This document shows positions 26,001-32,745 of a stretch of DNA of 47,624 nucleotides, piece after piece. The position numbers and the translations under genes were made by a program. Position 1 is the stretch's first letter; each line of letters starts with the position of its first letter. The stretch is from Flavobacterium sp. UBA2787 (lineage in GTDB: Bacteria; Bacteroidota; Bacteroidia; Flavobacteriales; Flavobacteriaceae): positions 161,047-208,670 of the forward strand of contig DEHZ01000014.1 in assembly GCA_002352205.1 (NCBI GenBank). Direction: 5' to 3'. The notes below the pieces were generated by a model. The model ran no database searches. It saw only the letters and a program-made list of their open reading frames with translations, and had not been told where the DNA came from.

Positions 26001-27007
26001 TGGCCGTTACCAAAACCAATCGTTTAAAATACGGTAATTTTATTGAATCTGAAAATGAAGTTCAAACTAACAAAGATAGAATGGCTTCGTTAATGACAAG
26101 ACATTCCTATAATTTTTACGACAAGAAGAAGAATCTTCATCGATTTGCGGCTACGTATTCTGAATTTTTCCCGTTGATTAGATCCACAGTTGATACGATT
26201 ATTACTAATTTACGCTTACAAAATAGAGAAGATAACGAACAATTGATAATTTCTGATGACAATAAATTTACCAGAGTTTATGGTGTTGAATATCAATATA
26301 AAAATCCGTTTTCGTTTGATAAATATCAATATTGGTCACGTATAAGATTTGAAATGGATAATTATCAACAGACTTATTTTCAGTTTGGAGCCGGTATCAA
26401 TAAAACATTCAAGAAAAACTTTAGTTCAGCCCAAGTGAATGTTTTCCCGGTTCAAACAGCTCCGGGACATGCTAAAGAAATTTATCATGTTCAATCTGTT
26501 CTTTACCAAAGTGTTTTTTTAATGAAAAAAATTAATGCAACATTGGGAATCGAATCAAATTATTATACCAAAAGTAAGACGAATACCGATTTCATAACCG
26601 ATAATAACATTGATATTTCAGCAACACTTAGAGTTGGTTGGGATGATGGTGAAGAGAAAAAATCAAAATTGATTCCGTTTTTAGAATCTTCTATACAATC
26701 GGGATCTGCAGATTTAAGCGATGGATATCCCTATTGGATGCTGGATAAACGTTTATTTGGAGGAGGAGGATTAAGCTATAGCTACGGTTTGGAAGCTAAT
26801 GATTTCAAAGCAAAAGTTGAAGCTGCTTACTTTTTTGATGATTATGCAGAAGTATTTCAACGATTTTCGGGAACAATATCATATAGATTATTTAACTATA
26901 CTGCTTTAGTTGCCGGTTTTGAAGTATTTAATCAAGATAAATTCTATTCCAATACAGTTCAATTTGGTTTAAAACATAGTTTTAGAGAAAAGAATCGTAC
27001 CAAATAA
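23084..27007 (+). CDS. Lipoprotein fusing PelA-like deacetylase, TPR region and PelB-like outer-membrane barrel
   Basis: A 1307-residue protein. Lipobox FSSC places the lipidated residue at Cys25. Residues about 50-260 are a Rossmann-like N-terminal region (LCVLETKKLNDASVAKILKFVSDGGTLYLPY). Residues about 265-640 resemble the DUF2194/polysaccharide-deacetylase domain of PelA: TIFLDDFPSP has a metal-binding Asp pair, and HELGFHGYNHVS near 365 the His-x3-His type metal motif. Residues about 690-990 are TPR-like helices (NEKNYQKAYDWSFYSNE, YKTKALMANYYHDMGKFKEAW). Residues about 1000-1307 are beta-rich with alternating aromatic strands up to VQFGLKHSFREKNRTK, as expected for a PelB-type barrel. 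The gene starts 2 bases after the previous stop. It would combine deacetylation and export of the polymer in one chain. Confidence 0.85.
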   Translation: MKTRATLNRLMIHSLMAFVLIFSSCADFDAIMNPNNIDLFSKDQAGKNGLLRHYSDTDLNLPPLVEYIVDFENPMSVKYSNHIKKVCSYTKIPYKNINIKAWNANLEIAPSTRVLCVLETKKLNDASVAKILKFVSDGGTLYLPYACEDKRFGFMVGMKTNSDYLTDVTSVGINFKENFIPTLAGTSTRESIIHFGMSGENFDLTKIKIYATSINNPSFPAILESKIGKGRVINLNSTFEFEKMDRGLLFSGVMMGLEGIPYPIANTSTIFLDDFPSPLYDTKMEPIKSEMNLSISDFVRKVWWPDMKDLAKKYQMSYTAVPAFDYNAKTDPPFLFSQWDAKKVSLGGRVEPTSSWLMRDCMKNGHELGFHGYNHVSLVKRDWKKPEFIVTALEGVQKKWKVSSFGDLPISYVPPSNYIDQMGLKRLKEGLPSISFMCSLYLGETYDGGNREFDFDPYHHGMFDYPRISSGFQIDNNSKYNIQSMYLYTGIWNHFVHPDDVYQIPSPFNKSAGDFELRNAKGLGWRKTKGKSGGLLAEFDKYLKEFTSAFPQSRFLNAGEGGFIALDWRASKFNHKTYDGKYIVEELNPENSMSNSQYWFLYGTSENAENIELQLKSIAVIYSKTNYLDGFLYSVYTNEPIIKIKDYREYREKELDFIYSKVKNDYYAYAAKVREFEQGEESGENYEEQIRLEKAALKQRMLSESKIDYPTWNQYAEYMSWDNKGEEVWTMLEKHCAKYPTKENVMYSQELEKLIGYPNDLAMEKWINAQLLVNPRDKDLLNSYVANFNTPENKEKIKQALIALLSVDTGKESMFNYLQHLLWYEPQSALVELEKIEPSNDYREMATNITWLYANEKNYQKAYDWSFYSNEIDIANKMEWLFQLKQYDNLISEYNTHIEKNPDDYKTKALMANYYHDMGKFKEAWILASELPESKEKESLRKSLNADVVYQDDFLQQDLLANYPELFLDNVKMAVTKTNRLKYGNFIESENEVQTNKDRMASLMTRHSYNFYDKKKNLHRFAATYSEFFPLIRSTVDTIITNLRLQNREDNEQLIISDDNKFTRVYGVEYQYKNPFSFDKYQYWSRIRFEMDNYQQTYFQFGAGINKTFKKNFSSAQVNVFPVQTAPGHAKEIYHVQSVLYQSVFLMKKINATLGIESNYYTKSKTNTDFITDNNIDISATLRVGWDDGEEKKSKLIPFLESSIQSGSADLSDGYPYWMLDKRLFGGGGLSYSYGLEANDFKAKVEAAYFFDDYAEVFQRFSGTISYRLFNYTALVAGFEVFNQDKFYSNTVQFGLKHSFREKNRTK

Positions 27008-27008
27008 A

Positions 27009-27044
27009 AAATGATGAAGTACAAAAGTTTGTACTTCATCATTT
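27009..27044. terminator. Terminator between convergent Pel-like operon and DUF4874 gene
   Basis: A perfect 17-bp inverted repeat, AAATGATGAAGTACAAA (27009-27025) and its complement at 27028-27044, starts 2 bases after the 1307-residue gene's stop. The minus-strand side has a run of T's (27010-27006), so it works best for the DUF4874 gene. The hairpin can also end the plus-strand transcript. Confidence 0.85.
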
Positions 27045-27063
27045 AAAAAAACAAGAACTTGTT

Positions 27064-28710
27064 TTAGTGTTTCACTATAAACCTTCTGGAATCATTGATT
27101 TCACCATTATTAAATTGAATGAAATAAACACCATTTGATAAAACTTGTGTATCAAAACTTACTTTATTACCGTTTTGAGTTGAGTTTAATTTCATTTGCT
27201 GTCCTACGGAATTGTAAATGGCATAACTATATTCAGATGCTGCATCCATTTCAACAATTAACTCGTTGTCTGCAGGAACAGGATGCAAAACAACTTTCAA
27301 ACGATTGTTGTCAGCAATACCAAGTGTTTCGGTTACTTCGATTTTATGGTTTAAGCGGTTATAACCTGTTGAGGATTCCCAAACATTATTATTTGCAAAA
27401 CGAATTGCATATTCCGGTCTGTTTGCTAACGATGCATAAGCATCAGGTAAATGTAAAAACATATCATAATTACCCGGAATAACTCCATCGGGTAATGTTA
27501 AGTTTTCTGTTATAGTAACTTCATCTTGCCAATTTCTAGGATCAGAATCCAACATAATTGAAAACACATCATTAGTAACAAGGTTTTTCAAAACAATATA
27601 AGCATATCGCTCATTAAATGGAGCGGCATAACCAACATTATTAATGTTTAATGTAACAGACAATTGATTATCGAGTGAAATACTTTGTGGCAGTACAGCA
27701 CTAGTTAAGACAAATCGATATCCTAGATTTTTTTGAATTTCTTGATAGCAATCTCCTGTTTGCCATCCATTAATTACACTTGGATGATAATCTAAATTTA
27801 GATAGGACCAATGAAATTTTTCCATTTCAAATTGAGCTGTTGTACAATTAGTTCTGGATTCAAAAACAGCACATGTTTCGCCACCCATTGGTACAAATTG
27901 AGTTTCTTGATCAAGATAAGGGTATTCAGTGTTTACATTTGAATAGGTTCCAACATCCGTATTACTAGATAAAAAGCAATCATTATGGTGTCCTATTCTA
28001 GCTAAACTAGTATTTGTATAGGCTTGACTTGGTGGGAGAGGAGCAGTAGTGTTGTACATCTGCTGTTTCATTTTTGGATATCTAATTTGAACAGCCCGCG
28101 TGTTTGGCAAAGCATTTAAAATAGCATCAGTGATATTTTTTCTGTGAGCATAATTAGCCGCCGTCAAACTAGTTTCATTATAACCCCAACCGCCAAATTC
28201 GGCTTGGTCTGTATAATACCATTCACCCCAAGCACCAATAAATCCTGCTTGCATAACAGCAATTACATCTGTATTAGCTATTAAAATGGGTTTAATTTGA
28301 TTAATATGCTCCAACATTCTCGCTTTGGTGGCATCAAGAACAACATCATCACCATAATCATCAGAATAAGCGAAACGAATTACACTTTTTAATCCGGCAT
28401 TACGAATTCGGTTAAAATCCGTCTGCATGTTATCTAAATAAGATTGAGGAATTGAAGAATTCACAAAATCATTCAAATAAAAATACCTGAAAACTAATGT
28501 AATATTTTGATTTACTCTATAGTTTGTCAAGGAAGATTGGTTCAAAAGATTGTAACCATTTGACGATGACGATTCAGTATCACTGTACTTATAAAATCCA
28601 CGTTCTGGATTTGGAAAGTTAGCACTCGAAGCAGTATAGGTTACTGTAGTTGTTTGTGCACCTCCGTAAATAAACAGAAGAGCACCAAAAAAGGTAAAAA
28701 CTTTTCTCAT
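27064..28710 (-). CDS. T9SS-secreted DUF4874/DUF4832 protein
   Basis: A 548-residue secreted protein. The signal peptide MRKVFTFFGALLFIYGGAQ is followed by a DUF4874 TIM-barrel-like domain (SANFPNPERGFYKY, YRVNQNITLVFRYFYLNDF, AVMQAGFIGAWGEWYYTD, where Glu in GEW may be catalytic). A DUF4832 domain (about 220-455) has the pattern RIGHHNDCFLSS...MGGETC. Residues about 470-548 form a T9SS type-A sorting domain (VVLHPVPADNELIVEM ... LSNGVYFIQFNNG). Function is not established; glycoside hydrolase-like fold and position suggest action on a polysaccharide, perhaps the Pel-like polymer. It has its own promoter region. Confidence 0.85.
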   Translation of the reverse strand: MRKVFTFFGALLFIYGGAQTTTVTYTASSANFPNPERGFYKYSDTESSSSNGYNLLNQSSLTNYRVNQNITLVFRYFYLNDFVNSSIPQSYLDNMQTDFNRIRNAGLKSVIRFAYSDDYGDDVVLDATKARMLEHINQIKPILIANTDVIAVMQAGFIGAWGEWYYTDQAEFGGWGYNETSLTAANYAHRKNITDAILNALPNTRAVQIRYPKMKQQMYNTTAPLPPSQAYTNTSLARIGHHNDCFLSSNTDVGTYSNVNTEYPYLDQETQFVPMGGETCAVFESRTNCTTAQFEMEKFHWSYLNLDYHPSVINGWQTGDCYQEIQKNLGYRFVLTSAVLPQSISLDNQLSVTLNINNVGYAAPFNERYAYIVLKNLVTNDVFSIMLDSDPRNWQDEVTITENLTLPDGVIPGNYDMFLHLPDAYASLANRPEYAIRFANNNVWESSTGYNRLNHKIEVTETLGIADNNRLKVVLHPVPADNELIVEMDAASEYSYAIYNSVGQQMKLNSTQNGNKVSFDTQVLSNGVYFIQFNNGEINDSRRFIVKH

Positions 28711-29283
28711 AGTAGTAGGTTAGTTTTGTGCTAAATTTGGGTTAGCGGATTAAACGTTTTAGTTTTTTTAGTATAATACGATGTTGTGGCTCATTGTATT
28801 ACGGATTCAAATATAGATTAAATGTATTTTTTTATCGATGAACTACGTTAAAAAAATACATTAAAAATCGATGAAATGCATTATTTCGTTTTTATTGTAA
28901 GATTATTTGCTATTTTTAACATAATTTTATGTAGGTTTTGGTTCACTTTTTTTAAAGATTTGTGAGAATTATGAACAGCTCGTTATCAGTGACTTAAGAA
29001 AATGATTACGCAAATTTTTTAATTTCAACTTGATTTTGATTTGCAATGATTTTTTTAATCATAATTTGATTGTTTTTATATCATTTTTTATGACTGAGTT
29101 TACATTTATTATATCTTAAAAAAATTTTATAGACCGTATTGAAAATCACTATTTTTTAAAATTTGTAATTTATATTTGAAGTAATAATTTGGATTATTTA
29201 AATTAAAAGGATGACAATTTAAGATCACATCTTTTTGAACTATAATTTATATTATGTAAAATAGAATATATTGTGAAATAAGA
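28711..29283. other. AT-rich intergenic region, 573 bases
   Basis: No credible gene. On the minus strand TATATTTG (28815-28808) is a good -7 element for the DUF4874 gene, with a leader of about 90 bases, but no clear TTG at -33. It carries a 14-bp inverted repeat (28821-28862) and CGATG-type motifs at 28836 and 28869. The part from 28900 to 29283 is nearly featureless AT-rich DNA with T/A runs and may be degraded sequence. Confidence 0.5.
28821..28862. repeat. Perfect 14-bp inverted repeat near DUF4874 promoter
   Basis: AATGTATTTTTTTA (28821-28834) is exactly complementary to TAAAAAAATACATT (28849-28862). The 14-base spacer contains TCGATGAACTACG. The repeat lies at about -20 to -60 of the predicted DUF4874 start, where a dimeric regulator could bind. 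Confidence 0.6.
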
Positions 29284-29886
29284 TTAATCCCTTCTATTGC
29301 AGATGAATACGAATAATAATGAAACAATAGCAAATACTGTTGATATTCCAATACTGTTTATAATTACCTTGGTATAACCTATTGCATTCACATCTAAAAA
29401 CGGATATGGATAATAATTTGTATAGCTTCCAATCAATAAAACAGTAAACAAATAAACCAATGGAAATATCAAAATTTTAAAAATGTATTTATATGATAGA
29501 GAAATTTCATTTTTACTCATAAACCAATAGATCACGAAAATTATTGGATTCACAACATGCAACAATTCATCAACAATTCTCTGCAAACCGGTTGGTTCCC
29601 AAATAAAGCGTAAAATAATATTATAAACGATTGCTACAATGCTTATATAAACAGCAATAGCCGTCTGAGTTTTATAGGATTTAAAAAAGGAGGAAAAATT
29701 AAATAAAACTGCAGTAAAACATATCGATACCAAAATATTCGACAGTATCGTAAAGAAAGTAAAAAAACGAACGATTGTATCAATAACACTAACTTCACTC
29801 GATTGCATCATAATAACAAATTGGGCTATCAATGAAAACCATCCTAAAATAAAACCAAAAAGCGAAAAAAGTTTTTTATTTTGCAT
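29284..29886 (-). CDS. Pr6Pr-type membrane protein
   Basis: A 200-residue protein with six predicted membrane helices. The sequence order FTFFTILSNILVSICF, then YNIILRFIWEPTGLQRIVDELLHVVNPIIFVIYWF, then PLVYLFTVLLIGSYTNYYPYPFLDV matches the Pr6Pr/FAR-17a-like family of bacterial integral membrane proteins. No activity has been shown for bacterial members, as far as I know. It stands alone between the AT-rich gap and the divergent cNMP/CBS gene. Confidence 0.82.
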   Translation of the reverse strand: MQNKKLFSLFGFILGWFSLIAQFVIMMQSSEVSVIDTIVRFFTFFTILSNILVSICFTAVLFNFSSFFKSYKTQTAIAVYISIVAIVYNIILRFIWEPTGLQRIVDELLHVVNPIIFVIYWFMSKNEISLSYKYIFKILIFPLVYLFTVLLIGSYTNYYPYPFLDVNAIGYTKVIINSIGISTVFAIVSLLFVFICNRRD

Positions 29887-29927
29887 ATCATTCTATTTTT
29901 GATAAAGTTAACAAATCTGATTGTAAA

Positions 29928-29960
29928 TTTGAATCGACTACTAGATTTTATGTAACTTTA
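29928..29960 (+). promoter_or_regulatory. Promoter of the cNMP/CBS/DUF294 gene
   Basis: TTTG (29928-29931), 21 bases, TAACTTTA (29953-29960): a -33 match and a -7 with one mismatch from TAnnTTTG. The leader would be only about 14 bases. Confidence 0.6.
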
Positions 29961-29980
29961 TCATTTTAATTACTATTAGT

Positions 29981-31900
29981 ATGAAAAACTCAATTGCTGA
30001 ACGAATAGCGGATTTTCTCAAGAATTTTCCACCTTTTTTCAGTCTCACTTATCCTGAATTGGTCACTATTTCCAATGAAATTCAGGTAGTTCATGTTGAA
30101 AAAAATCATGTTTTATTCAAAATTGGTGACAAAACGCATCCTTTCTTTTATGTTGTAAAAGAAGGTGCTATCGGACTTTCTGTTACTTCCGATGCAGAAG
30201 AAACGTTAATTGATAAATGTGATGAAGGTGATATTCTTGGTCTTCGCCCCTTTTTTGCCAAAGACAATTACTTAATGACCGCCAAAGCTCGTGAAGAAAG
30301 CCTTTTGTATGCCATTCCGATTGATGTTTTTAAACCGTATGTAAGCCAAAATGCTGAAATTTTGAGTTTTTTATTGGAAAGTTTTGCTTCCAATACACGA
30401 AACCCTTATGATAAAGAAAATAAAGGAAAACTGATATCTGAAAATGTCATTTATACAGAACAAAGTTCTGAAATTCAATATTTTCAACCAATATCGTATA
30501 CAAAAAGTCCAATTACGGCATCCAGAAAAGATATTGTGAAATTTGTTGCTCAAACGATGACACAAAGCAAAATTGGTAGCGTAATTATTCAGGATAATAA
30601 TCTTCCGGTTGGCATTGTTACAGATAAAGATTTACGTTCAAAAATCGCTACAGGCCTCTTCCCTATTGATATTACAGTAGATCAAATCATGTCTGCTCCG
30701 GTGATTACGGTAGCAGAAAACATTTCAATTGCAGAAACCCAAATGATGATGCTCAAACATAATGTTGGTCATCTTTGTGTTACCGTTGACGGAACAAATA
30801 AATCCAAAATTATGGGAATTATTTCTGAACATGATGTAGTATCAGCTCAGGCAAATAATCCGGGAGTTTTGCTTAAACAAACCAAACGTGCAACACGTTC
30901 TAAAGAATTAAAAGCGGTTCGTGAAAAACTGAACGATTTGATTCAGAATTCGTTAGATAAAAACATTCCAATTCAACATATTTCTAATATTGTAGGCGAA
31001 ATCAATATTGCTATCACTAAAAGAGCGGTGGAATTAGCCATTGAAAAAATGGAGGAGCAACCCCCTACCCGATTTGCTTGGATGAACATTGGCAGTCAAG
31101 GACGTAAAGAGCAATTGTTGATGACCGACCAAGATAATGCGTTAGTTTTTGATGATGTAGAAGAAGATCGTTATGATGATGTAAAAAAATATTTCCTCGA
31201 ATTAGCCGAAAAAGTGACCAAAACACTCAATAAAGTTGGTTACGAATTTTGTCCGGCAGATATGATGGCCAGCAATCCTATGTGGTGCAAATCGGTTACA
31301 GATTGGAACAAACAATATAATTCGTGGATTAATAAACCCGGTGAAAAAGGAATTTTAATGTGTTCCATTTTCTTTGATTATGATTTTATCGTGGGTGATG
31401 AAAGTTTGGTTGATTTAATTACAGAAAACATCTTTGCCAATGTGCATAATAACCAGTTATTTTTTGCTTATTTGGGTACGGATGCATTGAAAAATCCACC
31501 ACCATTGGGCTTTTTCCGTCAGTTTTTGGTTGAAGATGATGGTGAACACAAAGATACTTTCGATATAAAAAGTCGTGCTTTAATGCCATTGATAGATGCA
31601 GCACGTTTATTGGTGTTAAGTCAAGGTTTAAAAGGAATCAATAATACCTATCAACGATATAAAAAATTAGCCGAATTTGAACCTCAAAACGCCGATTTGT
31701 TTGAAAGTTGTGCAGAAGCTTTTTCTACCCTTTCCCTCTTTAGAACAGAAGAGGGTTTGCTAAATAGTAACAATGGTAGGTACTTGAATTTGAATGAGTT
31801 ATCTAAATCAGATAAAGTAAAGCTTAAGAATGCTTTTCAACCCATTCGCGATATTCAAGATGCTATCAAAAATCGTTTTCAACTCACATATTTCACCTAA
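29981..31900 (+). CDS. cNMP-binding, CBS and DUF294 nucleotidyltransferase-like signalling protein
   Basis: A 639-residue cytosolic protein with four modules. A cyclic-nucleotide-binding domain lies at about 15-125 (VEKNHVLFKIGDKTHPFFYVVKEGAIGLSV, GDILGLRPFF). Two CBS motifs lie at about 165-290 (IGSVIIQDNNLPVGIVTDKDLRSKI; VGHLCVTVDG...MGIISEHDVV). A nucleotidyltransferase domain follows at about 325-450 (MNIGSQGRKEQLLMTDQDNALVFDD, with GS-x-GR-x-E and Asp pair near 370-388). A DUF294 C-terminal helical domain runs to the end. The layout recalls GlnD-like uridylyltransferases controlled by a ligand. It sits 2 bases before a DEDDh exonuclease gene, a pairing seen in other bacteria. Confidence 0.92.
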   Translation: MKNSIAERIADFLKNFPPFFSLTYPELVTISNEIQVVHVEKNHVLFKIGDKTHPFFYVVKEGAIGLSVTSDAEETLIDKCDEGDILGLRPFFAKDNYLMTAKAREESLLYAIPIDVFKPYVSQNAEILSFLLESFASNTRNPYDKENKGKLISENVIYTEQSSEIQYFQPISYTKSPITASRKDIVKFVAQTMTQSKIGSVIIQDNNLPVGIVTDKDLRSKIATGLFPIDITVDQIMSAPVITVAENISIAETQMMMLKHNVGHLCVTVDGTNKSKIMGIISEHDVVSAQANNPGVLLKQTKRATRSKELKAVREKLNDLIQNSLDKNIPIQHISNIVGEINIAITKRAVELAIEKMEEQPPTRFAWMNIGSQGRKEQLLMTDQDNALVFDDVEEDRYDDVKKYFLELAEKVTKTLNKVGYEFCPADMMASNPMWCKSVTDWNKQYNSWINKPGEKGILMCSIFFDYDFIVGDESLVDLITENIFANVHNNQLFFAYLGTDALKNPPPLGFFRQFLVEDDGEHKDTFDIKSRALMPLIDAARLLVLSQGLKGINNTYQRYKKLAEFEPQNADLFESCAEAFSTLSLFRTEEGLLNSNNGRYLNLNELSKSDKVKLKNAFQPIRDIQDAIKNRFQLTYFT

Positions 31901-31902
31901 AA

Positions 31903-32520
31903 ATGGTATTAGATTGGTTTAAAAAAGTTAGCAAAGATTATCCAAAATTTTGGGAAAATTACCTCTATTATTTCGAGCAAGAATCCGATGAATCACAACC
32001 AAAACGATATGTGGTTTTTGATTGTGAAACGACTGGGTTAGATCATCGAAAAGATGTTATTTTATCAATCGGAGCAGTTGCTGTAGTTGAAAATGCTGTG
32101 ATCGTAAACGATTCGCTTGAACTTTTTTTAAAACAAGATCTCTATAAAACGGAAACCGCTTCTATTCACGGTATTTTAAAAGAAGGTAAAGAAGAAAAAA
32201 TTGTGGAAGCCGAAGCAATTATTCGCTTTTTAGAATTCATCAAAAATTCTACTTTAGTAGGCCATAACGTGAATTTTGACATCGAAATGATTAACCAAGC
32301 TCTCAAACGGTTAGATGTAGGAAAACTCAAAAACGACAACATGGATACCGATGCCATGTATCAAAAATTCAAAGGTTTGCAAGAAGATCAACACTCTACG
32401 TTAGATGAACTTTGTAAAATTTTAAAAGTGGAAAAAAGCGACCGACACACTGCTTCAGGTGATGCTTTTATTACAGCTTTGGTATTTTTGAAGTTAAAGA
32501 AAAGGCTTTTGATTAGGTAA
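31903..32520 (+). CDS. 3'-5' exonuclease, DEDDh (DnaQ-like)
   Basis: A 205-residue exonuclease of the DNA polymerase III epsilon-like superfamily. VVFDCETTGLD (37-47) is Exo I with Asp40 and Glu42, VGHNVNFDIEM (118-128) is Exo II, and RHTASGDAFIT near 181-191 is Exo III with His and Asp. All five DEDDh residues are present. The first 35 residues (MVLDWFKKVSKDYPKFWENYL) are an extra helix. It is co-transcribed with the cNMP/CBS/DUF294 gene and its target (DNA, RNA or nucleotide) is unknown. It is not the replicative epsilon subunit by context. Confidence 0.92.
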   Translation: MVLDWFKKVSKDYPKFWENYLYYFEQESDESQPKRYVVFDCETTGLDHRKDVILSIGAVAVVENAVIVNDSLELFLKQDLYKTETASIHGILKEGKEEKIVEAEAIIRFLEFIKNSTLVGHNVNFDIEMINQALKRLDVGKLKNDNMDTDAMYQKFKGLQEDQHSTLDELCKILKVEKSDRHTASGDAFITALVFLKLKKRLLIR

Positions 32521-32580
32521 CATTAACTTCATATAACCATTTCAAATCCCCTATTTAGTGCTATTTTTGTTTTTTTATCT

Positions 32581-32588
32581 TACTTTTG
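32581..32588 (+). promoter_or_regulatory. -7 element upstream of SulP leader
   Basis: TACTTTTG matches TAnnTTTG exactly, but no TTG lies 19-21 bases upstream. A second -7-like TATTTTTG is at 32562-32569. Start near 32595 would give a leader of about 150 bases. Confidence 0.5.
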
Positions 32589-32595
32589 CCGCTCC

Positions 32596-32640
32596 ATGAA
32601 AAAAGTAGCTACCAAAACTTTTGAGCTTACGCCGCCTTGA
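32596..32640 (+). CDS. Candidate leader peptide upstream of SulP (14 codons)
   Basis: ATG at 32596, just after the predicted transcription start, opens MKKVATKTFELTPP and ends at TGA 32638-32640. The last codons are Thr-Pro-Pro-stop, a context that slows ribosomes during termination, as in known arrest peptides that end in Pro. After the TGA the same frame stays open to TAA 32719 and includes a second ATG at 32668 (MIFIGSFLHPTLFWRSS). Between them CCAAT-GATTTTT-ATTGG (32666-32682) and AACTC...GAGTT (32697-32716) can form alternative small hairpins. No database support was possible. Confidence 0.35.
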   Translation: MKKVATKTFELTPP

Positions 32641-32745
32641 TGGTCGGTTCATTATTTTAAATCTCCAATGATTTTTATTGGCTCATTTTTACATCCAACT
32701 CTTTTTTGGAGGAGTTCATAATTTATTCATATTCAAACTATTTAT

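Noticed and set aside
32595-32745. SAM or other known riboswitch in the SulP leader
   Set aside because: No conserved riboswitch core was recognised; only small stems and mini-ORFs are seen.
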